Below are positions 46,489 to 58,807 of a stretch of 64,000 nt of DNA, piece after piece. The stretch covers positions 14,468,501-14,532,500 of the forward strand of contig JALGPY010000014.1 of NCBI GenBank assembly GCA_023055425.1, in the 5' to 3' direction. Below the pieces are notes generated by a model, which worked only from the letters and a program-made list of their open reading frames with translations, searched no databases and was not told the origin of the DNA. Each line of letters begins with the position of its first letter. Position 1 is the first letter of the stretch. Both the position numbers and the translations under genes were made by a program. Source of the DNA: Linanthus parryae (taxonomy: Eukaryota; Streptophyta; Magnoliopsida; Ericales; Polemoniaceae).

Positions 46489-47540
46489 TGCCCGTATTAG
46501 CCAGCATTATGGGGGAAATAAGTAATCAAAGTCAATCCCGTAAAGTGAACAAGGAACACCTTGAATTAAACATGTTGCACAGATATCATTGGCACCCCTA
46601 ATCAATGAGGGGTTTCATGAACCTATGCCTAGTAAGCTGCAGTAATCTTGAAACCATGCAGCACATATTTCTCTGAAACCACATCTTTAAACTAGTATTT
46701 AGTATCACTAACCACCATCCTCTCCATCTTCTCCTAACCCCACAGCCTCCCAACTCTGTATAAAACCAAAGCCTACAGCCTTGTCCATGGCTGTCAATAT
46801 TCTCATAGGACACAAGTAATGCATCCACAGAATAAAGTAAAAGCTATAGACTAGTTGCAACATAAGACAAGTTTTCCCTCCAAAAGGGAATTTCAACGTC
46901 AAGAAGAGACTGACTGGACTTAATGGAAATAAAGGGTGGAATCAAAATATGCTTTATGCAGGTTCTCACAAAAGCACCAAAAAATTAAACCTTGAGAACA
47001 TCAGTCTTTGGCAGATGACTACACAACTCATGTACACAATATGCAAAAGTTGTGTTTTTTTTGCAAACAAACACACACACACACAAAACATGCATAATTT
47101 GTGTTAAGAGCATCTTCAGATTCTTTGTTGGAAATAAAATGAAAATTAGTCATCGAAATGTAATTAAGTACTAATTTAATTAAAATATTACTTAATTCAA
47201 AAATTCAATATAATTAAATAAAAAAGGAGATCAGGAGACATTAATTTATGACAAACAAGCAATAATATGCAATTATTATTGCGTCCAAAAAAATCCATAG
47301 CAGTTAATTTAGGAGTAGCAGTTATTTCAGGAGCAGCCCTTGAAAACATGCAGTAATTAACCTCCACTAACTACCCCACCTCTCCATCTTCTAACTCTCC
47401 ATCTTCTTGTAACCCCCACCTCCTCCATTATCCTCGTGCAGACTGAATCTACATAATGAGTATAAAACAAAAGCCTACAGACTTTATCCATTGACAGAAC
47501 ATTTCATCCCAGATAAAGTTATATTCTGCCAAGCTTGTCA
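46489..47540. repeat. Duplication zone, right part, with promoter-like modules 2 and 3
   Basis: Contains further copies of the blocks listed for 39281-42795 (near 46597 and 46849-46955) and two TATA modules: TGTATAAAACCAAAGCCTAC at about 46757 and GTATAAAACAAAAGCCTAC at about 47459, each preceded by CTCTCCATCTTC-type pyrimidine-rich sequence. The last lies about 80 bp upstream of the ORF at 47541 and is the best promoter candidate. Confidence 0.5.
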
Positions 47541-47936
47541 ATGTCAGGGGACAACACATTACCTCAAGTCAATCTGGAGGATGATTCAGGTAAAAGGGGA
47601 CCAGGTTGGTCCTTTAAAGAGAGAAGAGAGAAATTTTTGATCACCAATACCTGGTGCATGCCTCTCCCACTCATACCATTTCCCACAACAAACATGGACA
47701 CCATCTTGACTCACCTAAAGGCCCCAACAGCATGGATTGTGGAGCAAGGGAGCCTCAACAACCTCCTTGAACAGTTCGGTTTGACATCTGTTCAAATCAA
47801 TCAAATGATCGCTGAGGAGGAAGAAAGGGTGGTAGGCGACGTTGTTCCAGAGAACCAGGTTGTGACCGTAGATGAGAGGCTGAGCACGAACCTTTGGTAC
47901 ATCGTCCAGTTTCCAGCTGTAGATAGTGCTTTCTGA
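47541..47936 (+). CDS. Hypothetical protein (131 aa), possibly truncated by a Gypsy insertion
   Basis: Family not recognised. Start chosen at ATG 47541, about 80 bp downstream of a TATA module repeated elsewhere in the zone. The protein is soluble-looking, with a basic stretch (KRGPGWSFKERREKF) near residue 18, a proline-rich middle (PLPLIPFPTTN) and an acidic part (IAEEEERVVGD). No signal peptide or membrane span. The stop at 47934-47936 lies at the apparent left edge of the Gypsy LTR, so the natural C-terminus may have been cut off. It could be a relic exon. Confidence 0.35.
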   Translation: MSGDNTLPQVNLEDDSGKRGPGWSFKERREKFLITNTWCMPLPLIPFPTTNMDTILTHLKAPTAWIVEQGSLNNLLEQFGLTSVQINQMIAEEEERVVGDVVPENQVVTVDERLSTNLWYIVQFPAVDSAF

Positions 47937-48535
47937 GCTGACAGATCTTGGCCACGTGGCAACCATCCAGCACACCATATTGTGCTCCACATACACTCGA
48001 TCACCAGCCGAGCTGATCCATGTGGGGGCTGCGAGACAGAGCCCTCGCATACCACTGCACGGGACTTGTAGGGACTTAGTGGTTTGGAGGCTAGAGTAAG
48101 CCCTGTCGCGTGCGAGCCAAGCCCGCACGCGACCTTTAGTAACTGTTTTGAGAGATTTATGGCACGAGCTCCATAAACCCGGTCAAACCCGGTCAACCTC
48201 GTAACGGTTCCGGTATTCGCGCACAACGTGCTGTAACGGCCCCTATATGCTCGGACGAACGTGCCGTTATGGTTAAGCTAATTAAGCCGTCATCAATGGG
48301 CGCATTAACCACACTACAACGGTCACATTCTCTGCTATATATAGGTCGTTACCCTTTCCATACAAAGGAGAACACACTTGCCATACGCGGAAGCTCTGCC
48401 AAACCTCTGTCTCTCTCTCAGACATTGCTACTGACTTACTCTCTCCCTACACACAACCCCACTCTTCCTGTGCGATCCCTGATCCTCTACATACGGTGTA
48501 CACGGAGGTCTCCCCGCCGGAATCTCTTGTGCACA
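47937..48535 (+). repeat. 5' LTR of the Tat Gypsy element (edges approximate)
   Basis: Contains a TATA box (TATATATA, about 48335-48343) roughly 240 bp before the gag ATG and ends near CTCTTGTGCACA, just before the likely primer site. The left edge is set by the end of the preceding ORF and by the lack of other signals. Confidence 0.55.
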
Positions 48536-48575
48536 TTTTGGTGAACCCGACGTGAACTTACCAACCAAAGCAACC

Positions 48576-49718
48576 ATGTCTCAGGAGGATGATATCAGCA
48601 ACAGATCGCCTTCCACCGAAACCGCCTCGGGAGAGGAGACCCGCCGTACTCCTACCACTCCCGGTGAGACTCCGACGCTAGAGTCTTTGGACGCCACTGT
48701 TCAAAGTCAGGCGAAAACTCTCAAAGCCCAATCCGTGCAGCTAGAACGGATCTTGGCCGTTCTGGGCACCCTTGCACCAAATCCTTCATCAGCCACCGCC
48801 GTCTCTCAAGGAGGAGGAGCCCCTACCGTTCCGGGACTGGGAGTGTCGACCACACCTCCCAACCCTAATCTGCAAACTCCACCGACGACTACGCAGCTGC
48901 CTTCAATTCAGGGGTCGACAGCTCAGATGTTGCCTCTCACTGCTCACACTCCTCGGCCCTCGGCCTTGGCATCTAATGAGCATGTCATGCGTTTCATTGA
49001 TTTCATGGGGCCATACGGAGCCGATCCCAAATTATTAATGCGAGAGTTCCCAAAATCTTTAGGGAACGTGGCGTACAAGTGGTACCGGACACTGGAAGCC
49101 GGATCCGTGAAGACTTGGGACGACATGGTCCAGAAGTTCTACACCAAGTTCTTCCAGATAGAAGAAAAGGTGACAATGATCCATCTCTCGCGGATGTATC
49201 AGAAGCGCGAGGAGGATGGGATCACTTTCATCAAGAAATTCAGGGCGAAGTCCTTGGAGTGCAAAGATCCAATGCTCGAAAGCCGGCTCGTAGAGATATG
49301 CCTGCAGTGCATGCGAGACGAGTACAAAGGTATGCTCATTAATTTGCAAACACCTACGTTTTCAAAGCTAATTGAATGCACGAAGAACATCGAGCGTATA
49401 GTCGAGAGGCAGAAGAAGAAGAACGCTCCGGAGCGACCTCCGAGCGGCACCACCTACAAGATCGGGAGATTCAGTTACAAGAAGGGACGCGGAGCTGAGG
49501 TCAATACAGTTTCACCCCAGAAGCAAGCGAAGGTTGTGAACTTCGATGTGCCACCTCTGCCATGCTCAGTAGAGGAGGCAAGCGATCTCTGCAGACAGTG
49601 GCGCAAGGACGGCGTCCTGCCACCGCTCGAGAAGATACCCTCTAAGGAGATGGTGAGGGACCCTAAGTGGTGTGAGTACCACGGCAAGGTCATGCACCCC
49701 ACAGCGGAATGTAAAAAG
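48576..49718 (+). pseudogene. Gypsy gag, first part (before the Copia insertion)
   Basis: 381 codons from ATG 48576. After a low-complexity Ser/Thr/Pro-rich start and a short Gln-rich helix (about 40-75) comes the retrotransposon gag capsid core, with RFIDFMGPYGADPKLLMREF, YKWYRTLEAGSVKTWDDM and KFRAKSLECKDP. A zinc-finger-like end follows (WCEYHGKVMHPTAEC), exactly at which the Copia inserted. The frame is open to the insertion site and resumes in the same phase at 58001. Confidence 0.88.
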
Positions 49719-51162
49719 TGTTGGGTTTTGACGTAGGTAACGCAGCGGAATAACAAAAATTAATCCTACTCAAAGCCCACCAAGGATCACAGGAAGAGAC
49801 ATCATAACATGATCAAGGACATAGAAGATGTGTACCTTTTGATTTGTGAGATCACACGAAGAATGATGTCCTCGTCTCTACGGTTGATCCACGTCTAGAG
49901 GTGAGATCTAGATTCTTCCTTCAATCAAGTGCTAGCTTGAACCTTGGAGGAAGAGGGATGAAGATCAAAGCAACAAATCACCAAAGGCACAAGAGAGGGG
50001 CGGCCTCTCTTTGCCGTCGAGTAGGGGGGGCGGCCGGGTGGCTAGGGTTTCGGCCCTAGCACCTTGTCTTGCTCTCTCTTTTGCTCTCTCCCACTCTTTG
50101 TGTGTTATGACTAATAACAACTCATCTCTAGTGGCACGGAAGCTAGAGCCTCCTTTATATACTCCAACAACTCCTTGTTGTTTCCATAAAAGAGTTTCCT
50201 AATTCTAGATGAACTAGAATTATTCCCTTCCTTGCAAATTAGTCCTACTAAGTTTGCAAGGTGTTGCACAATGATCCTTCTATTAATTAATCCATATTAA
50301 TTAATCCCAAATCTAGCTCTACTCTATTTGACGTGTGACCCCATAGGTTTCTATATAGTTGGTAGTAACTATTACTAACATGGAGCGGTGTCTAGCAACA
50401 CATCCATGCAACCCAACCAATAGAAATAGTCAGTGATCCCGACAAACCTTTGTGCCCAATATGTCATATTGCATTATCCCTTTGTCTCCATATCCGGATT
50501 GGACACGAGACATAAATAGTCACACTCGTATATCCAATCCATAGTTCCTCGAACCTGGGAATATGCTTATGCTTGCAGATAACATTAATATCTCCATATT
50601 AATTTATCTGAGTCTGGCCAGACATTCAATAAGCCTCATCCCTCGAGTGGCCGTGGATATTTACCCCCATTATGTGGGAGGGACAAATCTTATCTACATC
50701 ACTACGATCTCTAAGCTTGCTTCCTATCACGCCCGATAGCCACCTTTATGATTACCCAGTTACGGTGTAACGTTTGATAACATCAAAGCGCAATATTTCA
50801 CAACTAGAGTATCTAGTGACTTCAAGTCCAAGGATTGCAATAATATTAGCACTACGAAAAGCGATTGTGACTTCACATAATCTAATGTATCCTTTTCGTG
50901 GTGGGTCATCCAGTATGCCATTACTCCTAATGCATACCCATGTGTTGGATCGTGATATCTCCATATCAATCCAACCCCATACTAGTCTATAGATGATTGT
51001 CCCATTAATCATTATAATTGACTAGGGATATTTAAGAATATAACACCTTATATTCTAAGGACTTCATTCATGTTAGCATATCTCCATATCGATAACATAA
51101 TGAATCGTAAATCCATGTATTTGTCACAATTAATTGATTGCCTCTAGGGCACAATTCCAACA
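49719..51162 (-). repeat. 3' LTR of the Copia in Gypsy gag (1,444 bp)
   Basis: Plus-strand edges TGTTGGGTTTTGACGTAGG and CACAATTCCAACA. Identical in length to 56552-57995. The adjoining GTCTCCCAC on the plus strand is the polypurine tract of the minus strand. Confidence 0.93.
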
Positions 51163-54100
51163 GTCTCCCACTTGCACTAGAGTCAATCTCTTGCATCATA
51201 TGCCTATTGATCTAGCGCGGTCCTCCACGCTTACACTGCGTAGGGGCGAGACATATGCTGGCACCTTGCAAATATTCACATCTCCTCCATCAACAATTTG
51301 ATTGAGATTGAATATTCTGAATAAATGCATCTTATGCATGAATTTACTCAGTCCTCTATGTTAGAATCAGTGACTGAATCTTGCCTGAAACCTTTCCAGC
51401 TCACAGTCACTCCCTCTAGCACAAAACATAAAACTCGACTATAATCTGAAATCTTCTTTGTCAGATGGAAGTTCTCATCACTGTAACCCCTTACAGTAAA
51501 CCCTTCCTATCCTCCATGAATCAAGAGTTCATCCTTTATTCCTTCTCAAGTACTTAAGGATAATCTTGATAATTATCAAGTGACACCTCACTTGGATTTG
51601 ATTGGTATCTTTGTGTCATGCTTTATGACACGTCTGGCCTAGTGCATCTCATGGCGTATCTCGTGAATCTAATTCATACGGTCCATTCCCAATCTAATTG
51701 GTAAGACAATTAGCCTTTCAAAGACTAATTACATGTGACATGGGTAAGAATCAATATTCTTTTCACGTTGAACCATTTCAACACCTTGTCAATATATGTA
51801 CCATGACTCAGGCTGAACAATTACTTTAATCTATCTCCATAGATTTTATAGATTGTCTCGCCTAAGTCAATTATTGGAAATCAATTTCTCTAGCCAATCT
51901 TTAACAGATTGCAGAGTAGAGACATTGTTCCCAATGATTAGTATGTCTCTACATACAAGACCAGAAAATTAACTATGCTCCCACTAACCTTCTTGTAAAC
52001 ACAAGTATCATCTTCAATTTTGATGGAACCAAACTCCTTTGATTGCATCATCTATTTGAAGAGTCCAACTCCAAGAAGCTTGATCCAATCTATATATAGA
52101 TTGCTACAAGCAAGATGCGAATGGATTTAAGCATCACAACTGGGGAAAGATTTCGTCATAGTCTATATTATGAATTCTCATGAAACCCTTTCAAACCAGT
52201 TGTCCCTTAAAAGTAATCATATTACCATCCATGTTGGTTTCCTCATAACCTACTTGCACCCTATGGGTCCTACCCATTCAGGTGGTTCCAGCAAAGTCCA
52301 TACTTTGTTGGTATACATGGATTCCATATCGTATCCTATGGCTCCAAGCCATTTCTGAGAGTATGGCCCACACGTGGCCTTCTCATAGGTTGTAGGCTCA
52401 TCTCGATGAGCAATATATCACGGGTTAAGAGAAATCCTTATTTCTCTAGTCCCTTGACATATCCTACCTGTCCTACGAGGTTCTTGTGTTATCTGAGTAG
52501 GTTGCTCCACAACATCTTGTGATCCTGCTCATGTTCCATCAAACGGATCAATGTTCTATTGTGGTTCTTGAACCTTTCAAGTTCTATTGTCCTCCCACTG
52601 TTTCTTTAGAGACAATCTCTACCTAGAAACACTGTGGTTCGAGAAACAAACAGTTTGTTCTCGATTAGGTTGTAGAAATAATATCCTTTTCAGGATATCC
52701 CACAAAACATTTATCCGACTTGGGTCCAAGTTTATTTGTAAACTCTTTTACATAAACCTCATAACCCCAAATATTTATGAATGACATACTAGGACACTTC
52801 CTAGTCCATATCTCATATGGTGTTTTTCATAATTCGTTTTTTTTGATGGAACAAGGTTAAGGGCGAAATTTGCTGTAATTAGAACATAGCCCCTAAAAGT
52901 AAACTGGAAGTTCTGTTTGACTCATCATGGTCCGAACCGTGTCCTACAAGGTTCGAACTCTCCTTTTAAGACACGCCAAACCCATGTGGCGTGCTAGGTG
53001 GAGCGAGTTTTTGGATCATATCCAATACTCCCATAGATTCTTGTCAAACTCTTGGTTCAAGTATTTTCTTCTATGATCCAATCATAGAGTCTAAATACTT
53101 TTGCCAAGTTGGTTCTCTACTTCATTCCTGAATACCTTGAACGATTTAAAGGATTCTGATTTGTTTCTTCATAAGATACACAAATCCATATTTCTCTGAT
53201 CCTATCAGTAAATATGATGAAGTACTAAAACCATCTTTAGTATTTGTGCTTAGTGGCCTTCATACATCAATATGTATGATTCCCAAAAGATCATATCTTT
53301 GCCTAATAAGTCTTACATGTCTCATATGATTCAATAATCAAATGAGTCCCAGAAATCCATCCTAATGGAGTTCTAGATATGTATCTCTTATTTATGGGCC
53401 TAAACGATAATGCTAAAGATAAGTGAAGTTCATATCATTATATGCAAACCTCTAGGTATTAATGTTATAGATGAAATTATCATGATCATGGATATAGAAT
53501 CCACTTAGACAAAATTGCATTACAATAATGCATACCATAATAAATGGAACAACATTTGTCCTTTTATTATGATAAGGAGCTTTCTTGTCCAAACAAGAAA
53601 CTATGATAATGGTCCTACTCATAGCAGGGACATTATCCCTTTTGTCTAATTCATGAACAATTTCTGAAAGGTAGAAATAATTCCCTACGGCTTTTCAGCA
53701 ACCCTTTGCTTCATAGCCCCACGTGTAGGATTATTTCTTCCTTATCCAATTGTCTTCGTCTCTTGAGATCCTACACATTTCTATAAATGTGAGATCCTCA
53801 TCTAGTATCATATACTCTTGATGATGAGATAGACACATTGAATTCTATAATAAAATACCCAAGTCGGAATTCATAATTCCTTTATTATTTACTTCCATGT
53901 ACTTTGGGTAGTCTCTCTTCCTCTACACCACCTATGGGACTTCGAGGCAACTTGGTTTTAGCAACAGGCTTGCTTTATACACCTGGGTTCGGCGCAAACC
54001 ATTTGCCCTTACCAATGCTGTTAACTATTAACAGTTTTTGCCCATGCCCATTATGAGTGTTTTGTTTAGTGATTTTTCAATCATATTGAGTAAATCAACT

Positions 54101-55400
54101 TTAAAACAAAACTGTAATTGCATCCAATGCAATTCTTGGTCCACTTGGGAGAATAACTATATATTCTTTATCTATCTTATAGATAACTCCCAATATCTAA
54201 GCTTTCAATCCTATTGAGTTAGTTTAGTTTGCGCTTTACCTCTTGCTTCAGCAGCCACACATTACTAACTTGTGTCGTCGCGTCATATCTCGATGAACTA
54301 AGTCGCCTTGCTTTGGCAAGCCCAAACTTATTCCATCTTGATCATGACGAGTGCTAAGCAAGAGATTGCAAAGTGGAGCAACTCCTTAAGCCTTTCATGA
54401 CAAGCTCGTATGATCATATCACATACCCCAAATTTCTCATCTTGCTTCCAAAGCTCAGAGTCCATGGGAGCTTGACATGAGACAAGTTACATCCAAAGAA
54501 CCATTCTTTGATGTTCCTTCCATAAGGCTTTAGTGTGTTTTGGTAGTTGGTGGGAAGAGAAATTTATGCTCTACAATGTACAACATATTTCCTTTATTTG
54601 AGAACAATTCTCAATTTATACCAATCTAGAAAATAGATTTCAGACATCTTGTCCATCTCATGGACATAAAGTCGCGTTTGTTTGTTTAATGCGATGGGTA
54701 TTCAACACTTATAGGATTATGCAAAGCATTGTGACGTATAACTATATTCAACAAGGATTTAAATTATTAAATATAGCTCCCACTATTTTTCTCGGATTAA
54801 TAGCCCTCACCATTAATGCGGAAAATATTTTATATATTTTCTAGTGGGTCCAAGATCCCTTTTTCACTTCTTCTTGAGCTTGCTTTGGCAAGTCACCCAA
54901 GAATTGGTTATTTAGGTAGGAATCATTCCAATTGCATCCCATGCAACTCTTGGTCCAATTAGGTGAATAAATCTTTATTCTTTATCCTTTAGATAACACC
55001 TAATTGTCATGCCTCTAAGCTCATCAATCCAATTGACTCTTGCCTAGTTGCGTCCAACCTCTTGCTTTCAACATACACGCATTACTAGCTTGCGTCGTCC
55101 GCAACACACCATGAAATTTAAAATCGCCTTGCTTTGGCAAGCCCGAATTTTAATAGGTCATGATCATGAAGGGTGTTTTGGCAAGAGAAGGCAAAACGCA
55201 ATATTTAATTGAGGGATTTCTTTTAAATTGTTTGGTTGATCTTATCAACATGGTCTACTTATTTGGATTGGGCTATCCACAATAAAAGACCAACCTTATT
55301 TATTATTATCTTGTTAACGTTTTGCTAGTATCGCCATACACACAATAACAAGACATAAATAATAAACATCCACAAAAGAAAATAACGTGTCATGGATATG
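51163..55400 (-). pseudogene. Remnants of Copia pol in the young-LTR element
   Basis: The minus strand shows RT pieces: near 52400-52320 a stretch matching the start of the Copia RT (EKATCGPYSQKWLGAIGYD), and near 51957-51905 the catalytic region. There the expected YVDD motif is broken by a missing base, followed in the next frame by DILIIGNN and WLE. Stops and shifts occur throughout. Integrase and gag parts are expected to the right (53-55 kb) but are weak. Boundaries are approximate. Confidence 0.7.
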
Positions 55401-56304
55401 GCCCCTAGACTAAGATATTACCAAGCCAATGATAATATCTATATACCCTAAAGTGCTGAGCTCATCTCCATGTGCTCCACCATAGCTGCGCGTCTAGGGA
55501 TGTCTTTTGGCTCCTTTGGTTCTCCGTTCTTCTTCTCCATGCTCTTGGCTATCATCTAAATATTTCTAATTCTAGCCTAATATCTAGAATAAATAAATAA
55601 CAAAAGCCTCACATGTCGAGGAGAAAAAGAACGACTCGCAGGCCGCAAAACTTAATTAATTATTACATTAATTTGATCAGCTCGCAGGCCGTAAACCAAA
55701 CCACAAAACAATAAACATCCACAATCCTAGGCCATATCCATCCACCATGCAATAAAGCACATAATACAGTTAAAACCAATTTTTAACGCGCTTGTTTAAT
55801 TTTAATGAAATTGGGTAACTAGGGTTTCACAACGGTCCAAAGGATTTACCAAAGAATGGCCGAAATCAACCAAGGAACCGCCACACTAGGCCAGGGCCGG
55901 CCAGCCCCTAGCCCACACGGCTAGGCCGTGTGCTAGGGTGTGCCGGCCCCTCTTGTGCCGTGTGTTACTTGGGCGGCAAGGAGAGAGAGGGGCGGTCCCT
56001 ACATGGGCCACACCTCCTCATGGAATTGTTTCCATAAACAATTCATGGAATTATTTCCATAAACAATATATGGAATTGTTTCCATAAACAATTCCTTCCT
56101 TGTTGGGTTGTTTCCAAAACACCCTTATGGTATTGTTTCCAAAATAACTCTTTCCTTGGTTCCCAAGTTTAGTTGTTTCCATAAACAACTTCTTACTTGT
56201 TTCCCAAGTTTAGTTGTTTCCAAAACAACTTCTCCCTTGTTGCCCAAGTTTAATTAATTCCATACTTGGAAAACCCCTTTTCCAAGCATGTGCCCATGAA
56301 CCCT

Positions 56305-56342
<38 letters not shown>

Positions 56343-56551
56343 ACCTTATTATTCACATCCTATGTGATTAAACTCACCAATTCTAACATCCAATGTTAAA
56401 TTGGGTCTTGTTTGTTTGAATCAAATTCAATATTGCATCTACTATGCCAATTTTTCAGTTTTCGCGTAATAAACAATAATACGGTGTATGAACTGAAATC
56501 GTAAACACATAATATCATGTTATGCTCTACGACCTGTGGCTCTGATACCAC
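55401..56551 (-). other. Leader of the young-LTR Copia with repeats and poly(T)
   Basis: Lies between the 5' LTR (right) and the former gag. It contains a GC-rich island (about 55870-55995), several copies of TTGTTTCCATAAACAA-like imperfect palindromes (about 56025-56250), a 32-bp T run (56307-56338) and the primer site next to 56551. CTCGCAGGCCG at about 55632 and 55682, and ATGGATATGGCCCC near 55393, recur in the other decayed Copia (near 23637 and 23353), linking the two families. Confidence 0.65.
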
Positions 56552-57995
56552 TGTTGGGTTTTGACGTAGGTAACGCAGCGGAATAACAAAAATTAATCCT
56601 ACTCAAAGCCCACCAAGGATCACAGGAAGAGACATCATAACATGATCAAGGACATAGAAGATGTGTACCTTTTGATTTGTGAGATCACACGAAGAATGAT
56701 GTCCTCGTCTCTACGGTTGATCCACGTCTAGAGGTGAGATCTAGATTCTTCCTTCAATCAAGTGCTAGCTTGAACCTTGGAGGAAGAGGGATGAAGATCA
56801 AAGCAACAAATCACCAAAGGCACAAGAGAGGGGCGGCCTCTCTTTGCCGTCGGGTAGGGGGGGCGGACGGTTGGCTAGGGTTTCGGCCCTAGCACCTTGT
56901 CTTGCTCTCTCTTTTGCTCTCTCCCACTCTTTGTGTGTTATGACTAATAACAACTCATCTCTAGTGGCAAGGAAGCTAGAGCCTCCTTTATATACTCCAA
57001 CAACTCCTTGTTGTTTCCATAAAAGAGTTTCCTAATTCTAGATGAACTAGAATTATTCCCTTCCTTGCAAATTAGTCCTACTAAGTTTGCAAGGTGTTGC
57101 ACAATGATCCTTCTATTAATTAATCCATATTAATTAATCCCAAATCTAGCTCTACTCTATTTGACGTGTGACCCCATAGGTTTCTATATAGTTGGTAGTA
57201 ACTATTACTAACATGGAGCGGTGTCTAGCAACACATCCATGCAACCCAACCAATAGAAATAGTCAGTGATCCCGACAAACCTTTGTGCCCAATATGTCAT
57301 ATTGCATTATCCCTTTGTCTCCATATCCGGATTGGACACGAGACATAAATAGTCACACTCGTATATCCAATCCATAGTTCCTCGATCCTGGGAATATGCT
57401 TATGCTTGCAGATAACATTAATATCTCCATATTAATTTATCTGAGTCTGGCCAGACATTCAATAAGCCTCATCCCTCGAGTGGCCGTGGATATTTACCCC
57501 CATTATGTGGGAGGGACAAATCCTATCTACATCACTACGATCTCTAAGCTTGCTTCCTATCACGCCCGATAGCCACCTTTATGATTACCCAGTTACGGTG
57601 TAACGTTTGATAACATCAAAGCGCAATATTTCACAACTAGAGTATCTAGTGACTTCAAGTCCAAGGATTGCAATTATATTAGCACTACGAAAAGCGATTG
57701 TGACTTCACATAATCTAATGTATCCTTTTCGTGGTGGGTCATCCAGTATGCCATTACTCCTAATGCATACCCATGTGTTGGATCGTGATATCTCCATATC
57801 AATCCAACCCCATACTAGTCTATAGATGATTGTCCCATTAATCATTATAATTGACTAGGGATATTTAAGAATATAACACCTTATATTCTAAGGACTTCAT
57901 TCATGTTAGCATATCTCCATATCGATAACATAATGAATCCTAAATCCATGTATTTGTCACAATTAATTGATTGCCTCTAGGGCACAATTCCAACA
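56552..57995 (-). repeat. 5' LTR of the Copia in Gypsy gag (1,444 bp)
   Basis: Pairs with 49719-51162. The primer site TGGTATCAGAGCCA (minus strand) is directly adjacent at about 56537-56550. Confidence 0.93.
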
Positions 57996-58000
57996 AAAAG

Positions 58001-58807
58001 CTCAGGTTTACATTCGACCAGAAAATGAAGAACGGCGAGCTGATCGTCAGCGAGCGCAGGAAGGACGTGCGCAACAATCCGCTTCCTGCCCACACGGAGC
58101 AAGAATCAAAAGGCAAGGAGGTTGCCATGATCTCAATCGTTGACTTGGAAGAAGTCGCAGAGGATGGTCTACCCATCATCGCAGAGGTCCACAATGACGA
58201 GGACTACAGTATGGACACAGAAGACGAACGTGTCGATCGGATGAAGGGGTCGCACGGCTTTAGCAGATTCTTCGACGAGATGAACTTCTCCGAGAAGTGC
58301 CGGACAGACATGACCAAAGCAATCTTGAGGATAGCGGAGGACTACGAGGAGGATCTTGTAGTCTCCAACGGGAAAGTCATCAGGGCGTCTCGCTCTACAG
58401 AAAATATTATGACCTTTTCTGCCAGCGACAAGAAGACAGATGCGAGCCACAAGAGGCCTCTGTACGTGACAGCCATCATCAACGGCGTCGAGTTCAAACG
58501 AGCATTCGTCGATGGAGGGGCAGCGGTCAACGTCGTTTCGCTCCACACACTGAAGCTAGCAGGGATCCCCGAGCACAAGATCGTCAGGCGTCCATCTCCG
58601 CTGATGGGATTCGGGAGCGACTCTAGAATGACGATCGGATGGATCCGCCTGGGCGTTCAGATTGGCAAAATCAAGTGCTCAGCAAAGTTCTATGTCATAG
58701 ACGCGAACACTACATACCACATGATTATAGGTCGAGCCTGGATTCATCGCTTCGATGCGGTTCCTTCAACAGCTCACCAGGTTATGAAAGCTATCTGGAA
58801 CGACTGA
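58001..58807 (+). pseudogene. Gypsy gag end and aspartic protease
   Basis: Continues the gag frame without shift. The protease core reads FVDGGAAVNVVS with the D-[ST/G]-G-A motif near 58507-58545, followed by the flap and GRAWIH/HxxxAVPST region typical of Tat elements. The frame ends in TGA at 58805-58807, where relatives read through, so this is a nonsense mutation rather than a natural end. Confidence 0.85.

Larger units (their letters stand above)
49719..57995 (-). mobile_element. Copia-type element with near-identical LTRs and dead interior, inserted in Gypsy gag
   Basis: Perfect target duplication AAAAG (49714-49718 and 57996-58000). On the minus strand: 5' LTR 57995-56552, primer site GTGGTATCAGAGCCA immediately inside, interior of 5,389 bp, polypurine tract GTGGGAGAC, 3' LTR 51162-49719. 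LTRs are 1,444 bp each, start TGTTGGAATTGTGCCC on the minus strand (like Angela-type Copia LTRs) and differ at about eight positions by eye. The interior keeps Copia pol stretches but no long open frame. Confidence 0.93.
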
